A DNA stretch of 33,077 bases. Source: Actinophytocola sp. Lineage in GTDB: Bacteria > Actinomycetota > Actinomycetes > Mycobacteriales > Pseudonocardiaceae. The stretch covers positions 1 to 33,077 of the forward strand of contig NZ_WHTD01000089.1 in the NCBI RefSeq assembly GCF_009379765.1. Direction: 5' to 3'. Both the position numbers and the translations under genes were made by a program. Of the stretch, positions 24,522-32,755 are shown piece by piece (the first letter of the stretch is position 1; each line of letters opens with the position of its first letter). Under the pieces are notes generated by a model. That model had not been told where the DNA came from. It saw only the letters and a list, made by a program, of their open reading frames with translations, and made no database searches.

Positions 24522-25449
24522 GCCGCGACCGCAGCCAGGCCAGCGCGGGCCCCGCCTGCAGGTGCTGGAAGCGCCGCAGCGTCGGCAGTCCCGGCGGCGA
24601 GGGCAGCAGCGCGGAGTGGACGAAGAAGCCGGTGACCGCGGCCAGCACCGCGTCGACCGCGGCCGGGTCCGCGCCGGCCGCGACCGGCGAGGTGCGCCAG
24701 ACGTCGTCGGGGTCGGGCCCACCCTGCAGCGCGACGCTCGGCAGCATGCACACCAGGTCCACCCATGCGGCGCCGACCGCGGCCTGCGGCCAGTCCACGA
24801 ACAGCACCCGGTCGTCGGTGAGCAGGATGTTGTCCGCCCGCAGGTCGCCGTGCAGCAGCGTGTCACCGGCGGCCGCGGCCGCCCAGCCGGCCTCCAGCGC
24901 GGCCAGCCGATCGACGTTGCGGCGGCTCCACGGGTCGAGTGCCGCGGCGAGCGCGGGGTCCGCGGCCAGCGAGCGCCAGCCACGGAAGGCGTCCGGGTCC
25001 TGGCCGATCGGCCCCGCGTCCACCGGGCTCGAGGTGAGGTCGCGAGCCAGCGCGACGAGCGCGTCGTGCACCCGGTGCCAGTCCTTGGGCCGCCACGGCA
25101 GCGGCGGGGTGTGGCCCGCGACGTCCTCGAAGACCAGGACGGCCCAGTCCGCGGCGCCGCTCCACAGCAGCCGGGGCACGGCCACACCGGCGGGGAGCCC
25201 GCCGGCGATCTCGGCCTCGCGGCGGTGCATGCGGACCGACTGCGGGTTCCGCTCGGCGCCGACCGCCTTGGCGAACACCCGGCGGCCGTCGGCGAGGCGC
25301 AGCCGCGCGGCGAGGCCCGGGGAGAACCCGCCGCGCTGGCTCACCGCCTCGACGACGGCCGACCCCATCGCGGCCTCGATCGCCGCGCGCACCGCGCGGG
25401 GCACCCCGGCCCAGTCCAGCCGGTTGCCGCCGACCCCGTCCCACACCAT
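24514..25449 (-). CDS. Aminoglycoside phosphotransferase (APH)-family kinase-like protein
   Basis: This 311-residue protein has a protein-kinase-like fold. VFAKAV places the ATP-binding Lys61. HGDLRADNILL (200-210) is the catalytic loop with Asp202 and Asn207. VDW (218-220) replaces the DFG metal motif, with Asp219 kept. These residues suggest an active small-molecule kinase. The substrate is unknown: members phosphorylate antibiotics, choline, homoserine or sugars, and a resistance role should not be assumed. The start is ATG 25449. It is divergent from the SDR gene and overlaps the deacetylase gene by 8 bp at its 3' end. Confidence 0.85.
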   Translation of the reverse strand: MVWDGVGGNRLDWAGVPRAVRAAIEAAMGSAVVEAVSQRGGFSPGLAARLRLADGRRVFAKAVGAERNPQSVRMHRREAEIAGGLPAGVAVPRLLWSGAADWAVLVFEDVAGHTPPLPWRPKDWHRVHDALVALARDLTSSPVDAGPIGQDPDAFRGWRSLAADPALAAALDPWSRRNVDRLAALEAGWAAAAAGDTLLHGDLRADNILLTDDRVLFVDWPQAAVGAAWVDLVCMLPSVALQGGPDPDDVWRTSPVAAGADPAAVDAVLAAVTGFFVHSALLPSPPGLPTLRRFQHLQAGPALAWLRSRLR

Positions 25450-25541
25450 GATCCGATGGTCCCGGTCGCGGCGTCCGAACTCATCCGGTTTTACCGTGGG
25501 ATGCTGAGCGGCGGCGGGGACCCGACGGAAAGGACGAGGCG

Positions 25542-27536
25542 ATGGCGACCTATCTGGTTACCGGGGCGACCGGCCTGATCGGCAGGCACTTCGTCGCCGA
25601 GCTGCTGGCTCGGCCGGACACCGAGCGGGTGTGGCTGCTCGTCCGCGAGCGGTCCCAGGACAGGTTCGCCGCGGCCGCGCGGGCCTGGCCGAACGCGGAG
25701 AAGACCCGGCCGGTGCTCGGCGACGTGCGGGAGCCCGGCCTCGGCGTCGACGAGGCGCAGCTGACGGAGCTCACCGGGCACGTCGACCACCTCGTGCACC
25801 TCGCCGCGCTGTACGACATCGCGGCCGACGACGACGCGAGCATCGCCGCCAACGTCGACGGCACCCGGCACGTCATCGAGCTGGCGTCGGCGGTCGGGGC
25901 GGGCTGCCTGCACCACGTGTCCTCGGTCGCGGTCGCCGGGGACTACCGCGGGCGGTTCACCGAGGAGATGTTCGATGCCGGCCAGCGGCTGGTCACCGCC
26001 TACCACCGGACCAAGTTCGAGTCCGAGCGCCTGGTCCGCTCGCAGACCGAGGTGCCGTGGCGGGTGTACCGGCCGGCGATCGTCGTCGGCAGCTCGGTCA
26101 CCGGCGAGATGGACAAGATCGACGGCCCGTACTACTTCTTCTCCGCGCTCGCCCGGCTGAGCGCGGTGCCGAGCGTGCCGCTGCTGTTCCCGGACATCGG
26201 CGACACCAACATCGTCCCGGTCGACTACGTGGCCGCCGCGATGGCGCACCTGGTCACCGAGCCGGGCCTGGACGGCCACGCGTTCCACCTGGTCAACCCC
26301 GAGCCACAGACCGCACGCGGCGTCTACAACGCGTTCGCGAGCGCCGCCGGCGCGCCGGTCGCCACCGCCGAGCTCGACCACCGGCTGTCGAACCCGCTGA
26401 TCAGCCTGGTCAAGCTCGCCGAGCACGTGCCGGGCGTGACGATCGCCCGCGACGCCGTGCTCGACCGGCTCGGCATCCCGCCGATCCTGCTGTCCACGCT
26501 CACCTTCGAGCCGCGCTTCGACTCGACCGAGACGCGCAAGGCGCTCGCCGGGTCCGGCGTCGACGTGCCGCCGCTCGAGGACTACGCGGACGTCCTGTGG
26601 CGGTACTGGCGCGAGCACCTCGACCCGTTCCGCGCGCGCCGGCACGGGCAGCGCGGCGAGCTCGACGGGCGGCGCGTGGTGATCACCGGCGCGTCCTCGG
26701 GCATCGGCCGGGCCACCGCGCTCAAGGTCGCCGCCGCGGGCGCGGTGCCGCTGCTGGTCGCGCGCCGGCAGACCGAGCTGGAGGAGGTACAGGCGGAGAT
26801 CGCCGCGGCGGGCGGGCAGGCGTACGTGTACCCGTGCGACCTCACCGACGACGAGTCGGTGGCCAAGACCGTCGAGGCGATGCTGACCGAGCAGCCGGGC
26901 ATCGACATGCTGGTCAACAACGCCGGCCGGTCGATCCGGCGGTCGGTGCAGCTGTCCTACGACCGGATGCACGACTACGAGCGCGCGATGGCGATCAACT
27001 ACTTCGGCGCGGTCCGGCTGATCCTGGCGTTGCTGCCGCACATGATCGAGCGGCGGTTCGGCCACGTCGTGAACGTGTCGTCGATCGGCGTGCAGGGCAT
27101 CGCGCCGCGGTTCTCGGCCTACGTCGCGTCCAAGGCGGCGCTGGACTACTTCGCCAAGATCGTCGCCACCGAGACGCACGGCGCGGGCATCACGTTCACC
27201 ACGGTGCACATGCCGCTGGTCCGCACGCCGATGATCCGGCCGACCAAGATCTACGACGCGTTCCCGACGAAGTCGCCGGAGCAGGCCGCGGACATGGTGC
27301 TCGAGGCGCTGCTCAAGCGGCCCAAGCACATCGGCACGCCCACCGGCCGGGCGATCTCGGCCGCGTACACGGTCGCCCCAGGCCTGGTCGACGCGATCGC
27401 CTACCAGGGCTACCGGATCTTCCCCGACTCCACCGCGGCAGGCGGCGGCGGTCGGGTCAAGATCGGCAAGGGCGACCGGCACCTCGGTGCCGCGGCGATG
27501 GCACTGGCCCGGCTGACGAGAGGTTTCCACTGGTGA
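25542..27536 (+). CDS. Fused two-domain SDR oxidoreductase (acyl-CoA reductase type)
   Basis: This 664-residue protein joins two Rossmann domains. The first (about 1-370) is an extended-SDR/thioester-reductase-like domain with TGATGLIG (7-14) and YHRTK as the Tyr-xxx-Lys pair. The second (about 378-664) is a classical SDR with TGASSGIG (about 382-389), NNAGRS and Tyr527-Lys531 in YVASK. The same fusion is known from mycobacterial AcrA1/Rv3391-type enzymes and FcrA-like fatty acyl-CoA reductases, which reduce acyl-CoA via aldehyde towards alcohol. A lipid or wax role is an inference. The start ATG 25542 has AAGGACGAGG upstream. The stop overlaps the start of the VOC gene as GTGA. Confidence 0.88.
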   Translation: MATYLVTGATGLIGRHFVAELLARPDTERVWLLVRERSQDRFAAAARAWPNAEKTRPVLGDVREPGLGVDEAQLTELTGHVDHLVHLAALYDIAADDDASIAANVDGTRHVIELASAVGAGCLHHVSSVAVAGDYRGRFTEEMFDAGQRLVTAYHRTKFESERLVRSQTEVPWRVYRPAIVVGSSVTGEMDKIDGPYYFFSALARLSAVPSVPLLFPDIGDTNIVPVDYVAAAMAHLVTEPGLDGHAFHLVNPEPQTARGVYNAFASAAGAPVATAELDHRLSNPLISLVKLAEHVPGVTIARDAVLDRLGIPPILLSTLTFEPRFDSTETRKALAGSGVDVPPLEDYADVLWRYWREHLDPFRARRHGQRGELDGRRVVITGASSGIGRATALKVAAAGAVPLLVARRQTELEEVQAEIAAAGGQAYVYPCDLTDDESVAKTVEAMLTEQPGIDMLVNNAGRSIRRSVQLSYDRMHDYERAMAINYFGAVRLILALLPHMIERRFGHVVNVSSIGVQGIAPRFSAYVASKAALDYFAKIVATETHGAGITFTTVHMPLVRTPMIRPTKIYDAFPTKSPEQAADMVLEALLKRPKHIGTPTGRAISAAYTVAPGLVDAIAYQGYRIFPDSTAAGGGGRVKIGKGDRHLGAAAMALARLTRGFHW

Positions 27537-27889
27537 TCACCGGCGCGCACTCGATCATCTATGCCTCGGACGCCGAGGCCGCGCGGACGTTCCTCCGCGA
27601 CGTCCTCGGTCTGTCCAATGTGGACGCTGGCGGCGGCTGGCTGATCTTCCGGTCGCCGCCGGCCGAGGTCGCCGTGCATCCCACCGGCGACGCGGTCGGC
27701 CGGCATGAGCTGTACCTGATGTGCGACGACCTCGAGGCGACGATGGCCGAGCTGGCGGCGAAGGGCGTGGCGTTCACCAGCGAGGTGTCCGACCAGGGCT
27801 GGGGCCGGCTGACCTCGCTCGCCGTGCCGGGCGCCGGCTCGCTCGGGCTCTACGAACCGCGCCACCCGACCGCCTACGACCTGCCGTGA
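27533..27889 (+). CDS. VOC (glyoxalase/dioxygenase superfamily) protein
   Basis: This 118-residue single VOC domain shows ARTFLRDVLGL, HELYLMCDDLEATMAELAAKGV and PGAGSLGLYEPRHP, the usual beta-alpha-beta-beta-beta halves and a C-terminal Glu in the metal position. The start is GTG 27533, overlapping the stop of the SDR gene as GTGA, so the two are coupled and may share a pathway. VOC proteins include lyases, dioxygenases and sequestering proteins; the substrate cannot be read from sequence. Confidence 0.88.
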   Translation: MITGAHSIIYASDAEAARTFLRDVLGLSNVDAGGGWLIFRSPPAEVAVHPTGDAVGRHELYLMCDDLEATMAELAAKGVAFTSEVSDQGWGRLTSLAVPGAGSLGLYEPRHPTAYDLP

Positions 27890-27894
27890 CCACG

Positions 27895-27911
27895 TGGTCC
27901 ACTGTGGACCA
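27895..27911. terminator. Candidate hairpin terminator after the SDR-VOC operon
   Basis: TGGTCCA and TGGACCA form a perfect 7-bp stem with a 3-base loop, 5 bp after the VOC stop. There is no T-run, as is common in high-GC actinobacteria. Confidence 0.55.
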
Positions 27912-27926
27912 GCCAGGTTGATCCTG

Positions 27927-27960
27927 TTGCGGTACCGGCAGGCACCGGTACGGTCACGTC
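27927..27960 (+). promoter_or_regulatory. Probable leaderless promoter for the DivIVA-like gene, with inverted repeat
   Basis: TTGCGG (27927) and TACGGT (27949) are spaced 16 bp. The -10-like box ends six bases before the ATG, which would place the transcript start at the start codon. No Shine-Dalgarno sequence is present. A 7-bp inverted repeat, GTACCGG and CCGGTAC (27932-27951), lies within the promoter and may be an operator. Confidence 0.5.
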
Positions 27961-28944
27961 ATGGCTGATGACCTCTCCGCGCCGGATGTCAGCTTCGCCG
28001 TGGCACGCCACGGTTTCGATCGCGCGCAGGTCAGACAGTATGTGCGCGAGCTGGCCGAGTACGCGCACCGGGCGGACGCCGGCCGGGCCGAGGCGCTGAC
28101 GCAGGTGGCCGAGCTGCAGGGCGAGCTGGAGATCGCGCGCCGGGAGGTCGAGGCGTTGTCGAGCCGGCTGGACGAAATCGGCAGGCCGGCCGACGAGCAG
28201 AGCGCGGCGCGGCTGGTCGACGTGGCGAAGTCGCAGGCCAGCGAGATCACGACGCGAGCGCGCGCGGCGGCCGACGGCACGTGGGCGGCGGCGGAGCGGG
28301 CGTCGACGGAGCTGCGCGACAAGTACCGCCGCATGCTGACCGAGCTGGACGAGCAACACGCCGAGATCCACCGGACCCACAAGACGATCCTCACGACGGC
28401 ACGGACCCAGGCCGAGGAGATGACGACCGGCGCGCACCAACGCCGCCGGGACATCGACGCGGCGGCCGAACGCGACCGGATCCGCATCGACCGCGAGTTC
28501 TCGGAACGGACGGCGCACCTCAGGGCGTCCCTGGAGCGCGAGCTGACCGACCGCCGCGCCGCGTGCGTGGCCGACATCGACGCGAGACTACGCGCGGCCG
28601 ACGAGGAGGCCCAACGCCGCATCGACACGGTGACGGCGCAGGTCAAGAAGCTCACGGAGGTACGGACCCAGCTCTCCGACCGGCTACGCGACACCCAGGA
28701 CCTGATCGAGCGCAGCGCCGTCCTGCTGGAACCGATGGAGTCCGAGGCCGAGCTGACGCGGGAGAACCCGTTCCCGATACCGCCACCACCCGGCCCCGAA
28801 CCCGAACCGCCGGCAGCCGCCGACCCACCGGTGCGGAAGGGCGCCGCCCCGGCAGCCGAGGACGCCGACCCGACCCCCGCCACGCAGCCGAAACGCGCCG
28901 TCCCACCACAACGCGCCAAAGGCACCCAACCCGCCAAACGCTGA
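27961..28944 (+). CDS. DivIVA-domain coiled-coil protein
   Basis: This 327-residue cytoplasmic protein has near its N-terminus FAVARHGFDRAQVRQYVREL, resembling the membrane-binding head of DivIVA/GpsB proteins. Residues about 40-260 are almost continuous charged heptad coiled coil, rich in Glu, Arg and Ala. The last 60 residues are a Pro/Ala-rich tail ending in Lys/Arg. Relatives act as polar or septal scaffolds, or as filament-forming proteins (Scy/FilP-like) in actinomycetes. It is not the main wag31/DivIVA, which lies in the division cluster. No ribosome binding site is visible, so translation may be leaderless. It has a single-gene unit between a terminator and a convergent gene. Confidence 0.75.
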   Translation: MADDLSAPDVSFAVARHGFDRAQVRQYVRELAEYAHRADAGRAEALTQVAELQGELEIARREVEALSSRLDEIGRPADEQSAARLVDVAKSQASEITTRARAAADGTWAAAERASTELRDKYRRMLTELDEQHAEIHRTHKTILTTARTQAEEMTTGAHQRRRDIDAAAERDRIRIDREFSERTAHLRASLERELTDRRAACVADIDARLRAADEEAQRRIDTVTAQVKKLTEVRTQLSDRLRDTQDLIERSAVLLEPMESEAELTRENPFPIPPPPGPEPEPPAAADPPVRKGAAPAAEDADPTPATQPKRAVPPQRAKGTQPAKR

Positions 28945-29189
28945 CCCACGACGTCCATCCCGACCCACGGCGGCAGTGGTGCAGCGGCGAGTATGGCGAT
29001 TCGCCCGGTCGACCTTTCGACGGCCGTCCTGGTCGAGGTGCGCATGGTGGCGATGGTGCACACCGGATAGCCACGCCCGGTCAACCTGGCGGCGGTGTCG
29101 GCGTACCGCACGGCCTCGGCCATGCCGGAAGCCAGGCCAGCCTCGAACCGGCTGTGCTCCGCGGCACGGCAACCCGCCCTCGTTCCGAG
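28945..29189. other. Gap between convergent genes, no gene assigned
   Basis: Open frames exist on the minus strand (for example one with AEAVRYADTAARLTGRG) but none has a ribosome binding site or a recognisable family; some could be decay of a former gene. A small inverted repeat GTCGA/TCGAC occurs near 29025. I see no tRNA. Confidence 0.4.
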
Positions 29190-30107
29190 TCACGCGGCAC
29201 CGTGGGCCTCGGCCGCGCTGACGGGTTCCGGGCCAGTCGCCCGGGAGCCTGCCAGTGCGACCAGCGCCTCATCGAGCAGACGCCGCACCGCCGAGTGCAG
29301 GGCGGTGCACTCGCTGTCGATCTTCGTCGCGGACTTCTGGATCGTGGCGGACAGCTTCTTGACCGAGTCGATCTTCATCAGTTGCTTGAGTGCCTCGGAG
29401 ATCTTCTCCTCGGCCGTGGCGACCTGGTGGACGCCCTTGCGACTTGCCGTCGCGATGGCGGTCGTTCGCAGGAGCATGACCACGGTGCGCAGTAGGTCGG
29501 GTACGTCGTTGTCGGGGTCGAACGCCAGCACGAGCCGTTGGGCACCGATGACCCGGAGGGTCTGGCCGCCGTTCTGGTCGATGGTGCGGACGAGCCCGAG
29601 CGATGCGACGGCGTCTCGGTTGCGCTCGGCTTCGTCGAAGTAGTCGGTCCAGCCGGTGCGGGCCGAGTCGGTCATCTCGATGACCACCCGAGCGGCGCCG
29701 TCGTTCAGGCTCAGCACACCGTCGCCCTTCTTGCAGCGAGGCAGGCGACCCGTGGTCATGCTGGTGTCGGTGTAGTCGTCGCCGAGGCCCGTGGTGATGC
29801 CCATCAGCACAGCGTGTACCGAGCCGGCGTAGGACTCGCCCTTGATCGGCGTCACCCTGGCGAGGGCGGTCGTGGCCTCCTGGACGCGCAGTGCCGTCGA
29901 CACCTTCTCGATCTTGCTCGTCAGCTCGGCGTGCTGCCTGGTCAGCTGCTGGGTGAGCTGTTCCTGGTGGGCGGTGAGTTCCGCGGCGTGCTTGGCCATC
30001 GGCGAGGTCGGGTCGGACGGGTCGAACTGCTTGGCGGCCTTTGTCAGCAGTTCGGCGGTTCCCGCACTCACCTTCGCGTCGAGGTCGGTGCTGAACCTGT
30101 CGAGCAC
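29190..30107 (-). CDS. Unknown protein, coiled coil plus possible degenerate nuclease fold
   Basis: This protein is 305 residues from GTG 30107. Residues 1-75 are helical, probably coiled coil (LTQQLTRQHAELTSKIEKVS). Residues 86-150 resemble a family of actinobacterial proteins with a restriction-endonuclease-like core: TPIKGESYAGSVH, then KKGD (126-129) and VVIEMTD (141-147). In a PD-(D/E)XK site this would be Asp129 and Glu144-X-Lys, but the Lys is Thr here, so catalysis is doubtful. The C-terminus is helical. The start is uncertain: no ribosome binding site was found, and the frame is open further to 30257, inside the DUF397 gene, so the 5' end may be truncated. It follows the XRE-DUF397 pair on the same strand. 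Confidence 0.55.
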   Translation of the reverse strand: MLDRFSTDLDAKVSAGTAELLTKAAKQFDPSDPTSPMAKHAAELTAHQEQLTQQLTRQHAELTSKIEKVSTALRVQEATTALARVTPIKGESYAGSVHAVLMGITTGLGDDYTDTSMTTGRLPRCKKGDGVLSLNDGAARVVIEMTDSARTGWTDYFDEAERNRDAVASLGLVRTIDQNGGQTLRVIGAQRLVLAFDPDNDVPDLLRTVVMLLRTTAIATASRKGVHQVATAEEKISEALKQLMKIDSVKKLSATIQKSATKIDSECTALHSAVRRLLDEALVALAGSRATGPEPVSAAEAHGAA

Positions 30108-30184
30108 CGGCTGGAGGTGAATGAGGCCGCCCAGGCCGCCCGTGATGGTCTTGTTCGTCCTCGATGACGGACCAGCACGGCAGG

Positions 30185-30553
30185 TCAGTTCGCGGCGGTA
30201 AGTAAGTCCGTGAAGTCGAACTCGCCGTCGGTGACTCCGGCGAGGAAGGCCGACCACTCGCCATCGTCAAAGTGAAGCTCGACCTCGGTGGTGAGCGACG
30301 TAACGAGCGTGTCGGTGCCGGTCCTGGTGATCGCGGCGACCCCGTTGGTCGAGGTGCGACCGTCGCGGGCGTCGCGCACGAACGCCGTCCAGGCCACATG
30401 GGAGAAGTCGATCGTGCCCGCGGCCGGGTGCTTGCTGTGCCGGACAAGCACGACGTCGGCCGCCGGGGCGACCTCGACACAGTTACCGGTGGCGGAGCTG
30501 TAGCTGCTCTTGCGCCACCCGGTGCGGGCGGGGACCGGGGAGTCGGTGTTCAT
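30185..30553 (-). CDS. DUF397 protein (two domain halves)
   Basis: This is a 122-residue protein. The DUF397 core WRKSSYSSATGNCVEVA (13-29) with VRHSK is complete. A second partial DUF397 C-terminal pattern, DDGEWSAFLAGVTDGEFD (96-113), follows, so it is longer than the usual 60-70 residues. DUF397 genes nearly always pair with XRE-DUF5753 regulators in actinomycetes (BldB- and WhiJ-type systems) and affect development or antibiotic production. The start is ATG 30553, overlapping the regulator's TGA as ATGA, so the two are coupled. No catalytic motif is seen. Confidence 0.88.
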   Translation of the reverse strand: MNTDSPVPARTGWRKSSYSSATGNCVEVAPAADVVLVRHSKHPAAGTIDFSHVAWTAFVRDARDGRTSTNGVAAITRTGTDTLVTSLTTEVELHFDDGEWSAFLAGVTDGEFDFTDLLTAAN

Positions 30554-31389
30554 CGCAGATCCTTGATCACATCGTGGATGAGGTCCAGTGAGTCTCGCGG
30601 GGCCAGCGCCTGACTTTGCACGGAGGCCAAGGCGTGCAGGTAGCTGCGGACCACGCCGCCGCGCTCGTGCACTGTCCAGGATGTCACACCATCCACGTAG
30701 ACGGCTTCGGGATCGGTCTCGTCCGGCCACTGGATGATCACGAACGAGTCGCAGAGCGCGGCATGGGCGTCGGCGGTGAACGGGACGACCTGCACGGTGA
30801 CGTCCCGTTCGCGGACCACACGGGCGATGTGCCGAAGTTGCTCACACAGAATCGCGGGACCGCCGATCTGCTGGCGGATCGCGGATTCTCCCACGATCGC
30901 GGTAAGCCGGAGGCCCTCGTTGAGCCGCTTCTGACGGCGCATCCGCAGTTCGAGGTAGCGATCGATGTCAGCGGCACGCATGTGGGGTGAGCCTGCGGTG
31001 ATGATCCGTTCGGCGTAGTCGCGGGTCTGGAGCACGCCGGGGATGACCTGGCCTTCGAAGGTGCGTATCCAGGAGGCGTCGGCTTCCAGCTCGATGAGCA
31101 TCTGCACGGCCTCGGACAGGATGTCGCCGTAGTCCTGCCACCAGCCCGGCTCGTCGGCCTTGCGGCGCAGTGCCTCCAAGTGGGCAGCCACCTCAGCGGG
31201 AATGTCCAGCACGTCCACGGTGCGGGTCAGCACATTCGGAGAGATCTTGGCCTTGCCTGACTCGATCTTCGACCAGCTGCCCTGGTGGATACCGATCCGG
31301 GTGGCGAGTTCGGTGCCGGACAGGCCGCTCTGCTGCCGGTAGGTGCCCAGACGGGTACCGAGACGGCGACTGCGCACGGTCGGTCGCAT
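30550..31389 (-). CDS. XRE-family regulator with DUF5753 domain (WhiJ-like)
   Basis: This 279-residue protein has an N-terminal helix-turn-helix (about 8-60, LSGTELATRIGIHQGSWSKIE) and a DUF5753 ligand/partner domain (about 85-270; EGQVIPGVLQTRDYAERI, RMRRQKRL, VQVVPF, DGVTSWTVHERGGVVRSYLHAL). I chose ATG 31389: GGAGG lies seven bases upstream, while the longer frame to 31455 has none. With the coupled DUF397 gene it forms the standard actinomycete pair. It is divergent from two small genes; the shared region has palindromes at 31481 and 31515 that could be its operators. Confidence 0.9.
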   Translation of the reverse strand: MRPTVRSRRLGTRLGTYRQQSGLSGTELATRIGIHQGSWSKIESGKAKISPNVLTRTVDVLDIPAEVAAHLEALRRKADEPGWWQDYGDILSEAVQMLIELEADASWIRTFEGQVIPGVLQTRDYAERIITAGSPHMRAADIDRYLELRMRRQKRLNEGLRLTAIVGESAIRQQIGGPAILCEQLRHIARVVRERDVTVQVVPFTADAHAALCDSFVIIQWPDETDPEAVYVDGVTSWTVHERGGVVRSYLHALASVQSQALAPRDSLDLIHDVIKDLR

Positions 31390-31480
31390 CGTGTGTCCTC
31401 CGCTTCCTCGATCTCCATGATCGCTGCCATCACACCTGGTGACCTGCATCATCACCCGATTGGGCCACTTCCATCTGGGA

Positions 31481-31499
31481 CATAATGCATGACATTATG
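31481..31499. promoter_or_regulatory. Inverted repeat in the divergent XRE promoter region
   Basis: CATAATG and CATTATG form perfect 7-bp arms around 5 bases. It is an AT-rich island in a GC-rich gap and includes a -10-like CATAAT. It is a good candidate operator for autoregulation by the XRE protein. Confidence 0.55.
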
Positions 31500-31514
31500 C
31501 CTAACATGGTTGCC

Positions 31515-31527
31515 GTGCCAATGGCAC
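31515..31527. promoter_or_regulatory. Second palindrome in the same divergent region
   Basis: GTGCCA and TGGCAC flank a single A. It lies about 30 bp from the first inverted repeat and 150 bp upstream of the small plus-strand gene. No riboswitch-like structure was seen in the rest of this 289-bp gap. Confidence 0.4.
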
Positions 31528-31678
31528 ACGGTAGCCCGCCTGATGATCACCGATCGCCAGGCCCCCAGCCCCGGCGGGGCCGGGCCGGACCCCCGACCTG
31601 GCCCGGCTTCGCCGGTACCACCAACCGACCGGCACCGAGCGCCGTCGCCAATCCCTCGTAGAGAAGGAGAGATGCACC

Positions 31679-32017
31679 ATGAGTCCACCCACCACGCCGA
31701 TTCCCCACCCGATCGTCGTACCCGGCGGGCCGGGACGAGAGGACATGATCATGGTCGCCAGCGCGGGCGTGCACGCCGACGTGGCGATCACCCTGCACAT
31801 GCGCACACCTGATGACCTGTACGTCTCGCTCCTGTTCGGCAGCGAGCGGTTCACGCTGGAGTTCTACGACGTGGAGAGTCTGGAACGGCTGCGTGACCTC
31901 GCCGACGAAGGAGCCCGTCGGCTGCGGGCGGCGTCCGAAACGGACACCCCAGCCGAGCCCGCCGACGACAGCAAGGCCGTGGACCAGTCCGCCGAGTTGG
32001 CGAGGACGGCCCGATGA
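31679..32017 (+). CDS. Small unknown protein divergent from the XRE-DUF397 pair
   Basis: This 112-residue protein has a Pro-rich N-terminus, then a compact region (about 28-85: VAITLHMRTPDDLYVSLLFGSERFTLEFYDVESLERLRDLADEGARRL) that looks like a small alpha/beta fold, then an acidic tail. GAAGGAGAG lies about eight bases before ATG 31679. Genes of this size are common next to XRE-DUF5753 regulators in actinomycetes, but no function is known to me. It overlaps the next gene as ATGA. Confidence 0.8.
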   Translation: MSPPTTPIPHPIVVPGGPGREDMIMVASAGVHADVAITLHMRTPDDLYVSLLFGSERFTLEFYDVESLERLRDLADEGARRLRAASETDTPAEPADDSKAVDQSAELARTAR

Positions 32018-32526
32018 ACACGGCTTCCCTGGGTGTCACGCTGGACGAGCGTGATGCGGTGCGCCTGTGGGCCAGCCGGTCGGCGGAGTTGGTGTGCCTG
32101 GTGATCGATGCCGAAGGGACGAACTGCGAGATCCGGATGGTTCGTGTTCATGTGGAGTCGTTGCGCGATCAACTCCCAAGCGTGCTGGCCGGTCTGGACC
32201 GGTGGGCGGCCGAGGATGCCGGGTGCGGGAAAGCCGAAACGGCCAAGCAACAGGCCGTGGACGTAGCGGCACGAGCGTTGGACCTGGCGGTGGCCGCCGA
32301 GAAGGCCGGGGCCTATGAGGTGGCCGCGTCCCTGCGGGTGGCCGCCGCTGAGGCGACCGCCAAGGCCACCGCGGTGGACGCGCACGTGCGAGCGTTCGAG
32401 GGCGCAACAGCCGAGGCCGACTACGCTGCGGAGAAGCTGATCTACATCATGAGCGAGACTGGCGCAGCGCTCACTTGCGGCCCCGAACAGCCTGATGCCG
32501 CTGCTCAACCACCGAAATCTCCCTGA
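32014..32526 (+). CDS. Unknown protein, helical, coupled to the upstream small gene
   Basis: This is a 170-residue protein. Residues 1-65 look alpha/beta (VTLDERDAVRLWASRSAELVCLVIDAEG). Residues 70-145 are Ala/Glu-rich and helical, probably coiled coil. There is no signal peptide or known motif. The start is ATG 32014, overlapping the previous stop as ATGA, so the two are translated together. Its 3' end overlaps the tail of an oxygenase remnant on the other strand by about 22 bp. The function is unknown. Confidence 0.75.
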   Translation: MNTASLGVTLDERDAVRLWASRSAELVCLVIDAEGTNCEIRMVRVHVESLRDQLPSVLAGLDRWAAEDAGCGKAETAKQQAVDVAARALDLAVAAEKAGAYEVAASLRVAAAEATAKATAVDAHVRAFEGATAEADYAAEKLIYIMSETGAALTCGPEQPDAAAQPPKSP

Positions 32527-32755
32527 GCGCGGACGCTCCTTCCGCCACGGCACAACCGGTGTCCGTCGGTTATGTGACGTACGAGCAGGGTGTATCTCTC
32601 CTCATCACCAATCGGGCGAACGCCGTGGAGATAGTCCCTGGTTGCGGGGAAGGAAACCAACGTGCCCGATGGTGGGCGTAATTCGAGGTCTACTGGACGT
32701 ACGAAGTAAAGTTCGCCGCCCTCATACTGATCGGGGTCGTTGAGGAACAGCAGAG
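32505..32755 (-). pseudogene. Remnant of a 2OG-Fe(II) oxygenase (C-terminal half)
   Basis: The frame reads ETLLFLNDPDQYEGGELYF, LELRPPSGTLVSFPATRDYLHGV and GDEERYTLLVRHI with no internal stop, ending TGA at 32505. This is the second half of a prolyl-4-hydroxylase-type double-stranded beta-helix. It has the distal iron-binding His (LHGV) and the 2-oxoglutarate-binding Arg (ERYTL). The first half with the HxD motif is absent: upstream of about 32755 the frame stops (TGA) and the sequence becomes an integrase remnant on the other strand. It cannot be a working enzyme. Confidence 0.7.

Noticed and set aside
24514..25449. Aminoglycoside resistance gene
   Set aside because: Only the general APH fold motifs are present; nothing in sequence or context points to an antibiotic substrate.
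28950..29123. Minus-strand open frame downstream of the 29190 gene (AEAVRYADTAARL)
   Set aside because: No ribosome binding site, no recognisable family, and it continues as an antisense frame through the DivIVA-like gene.
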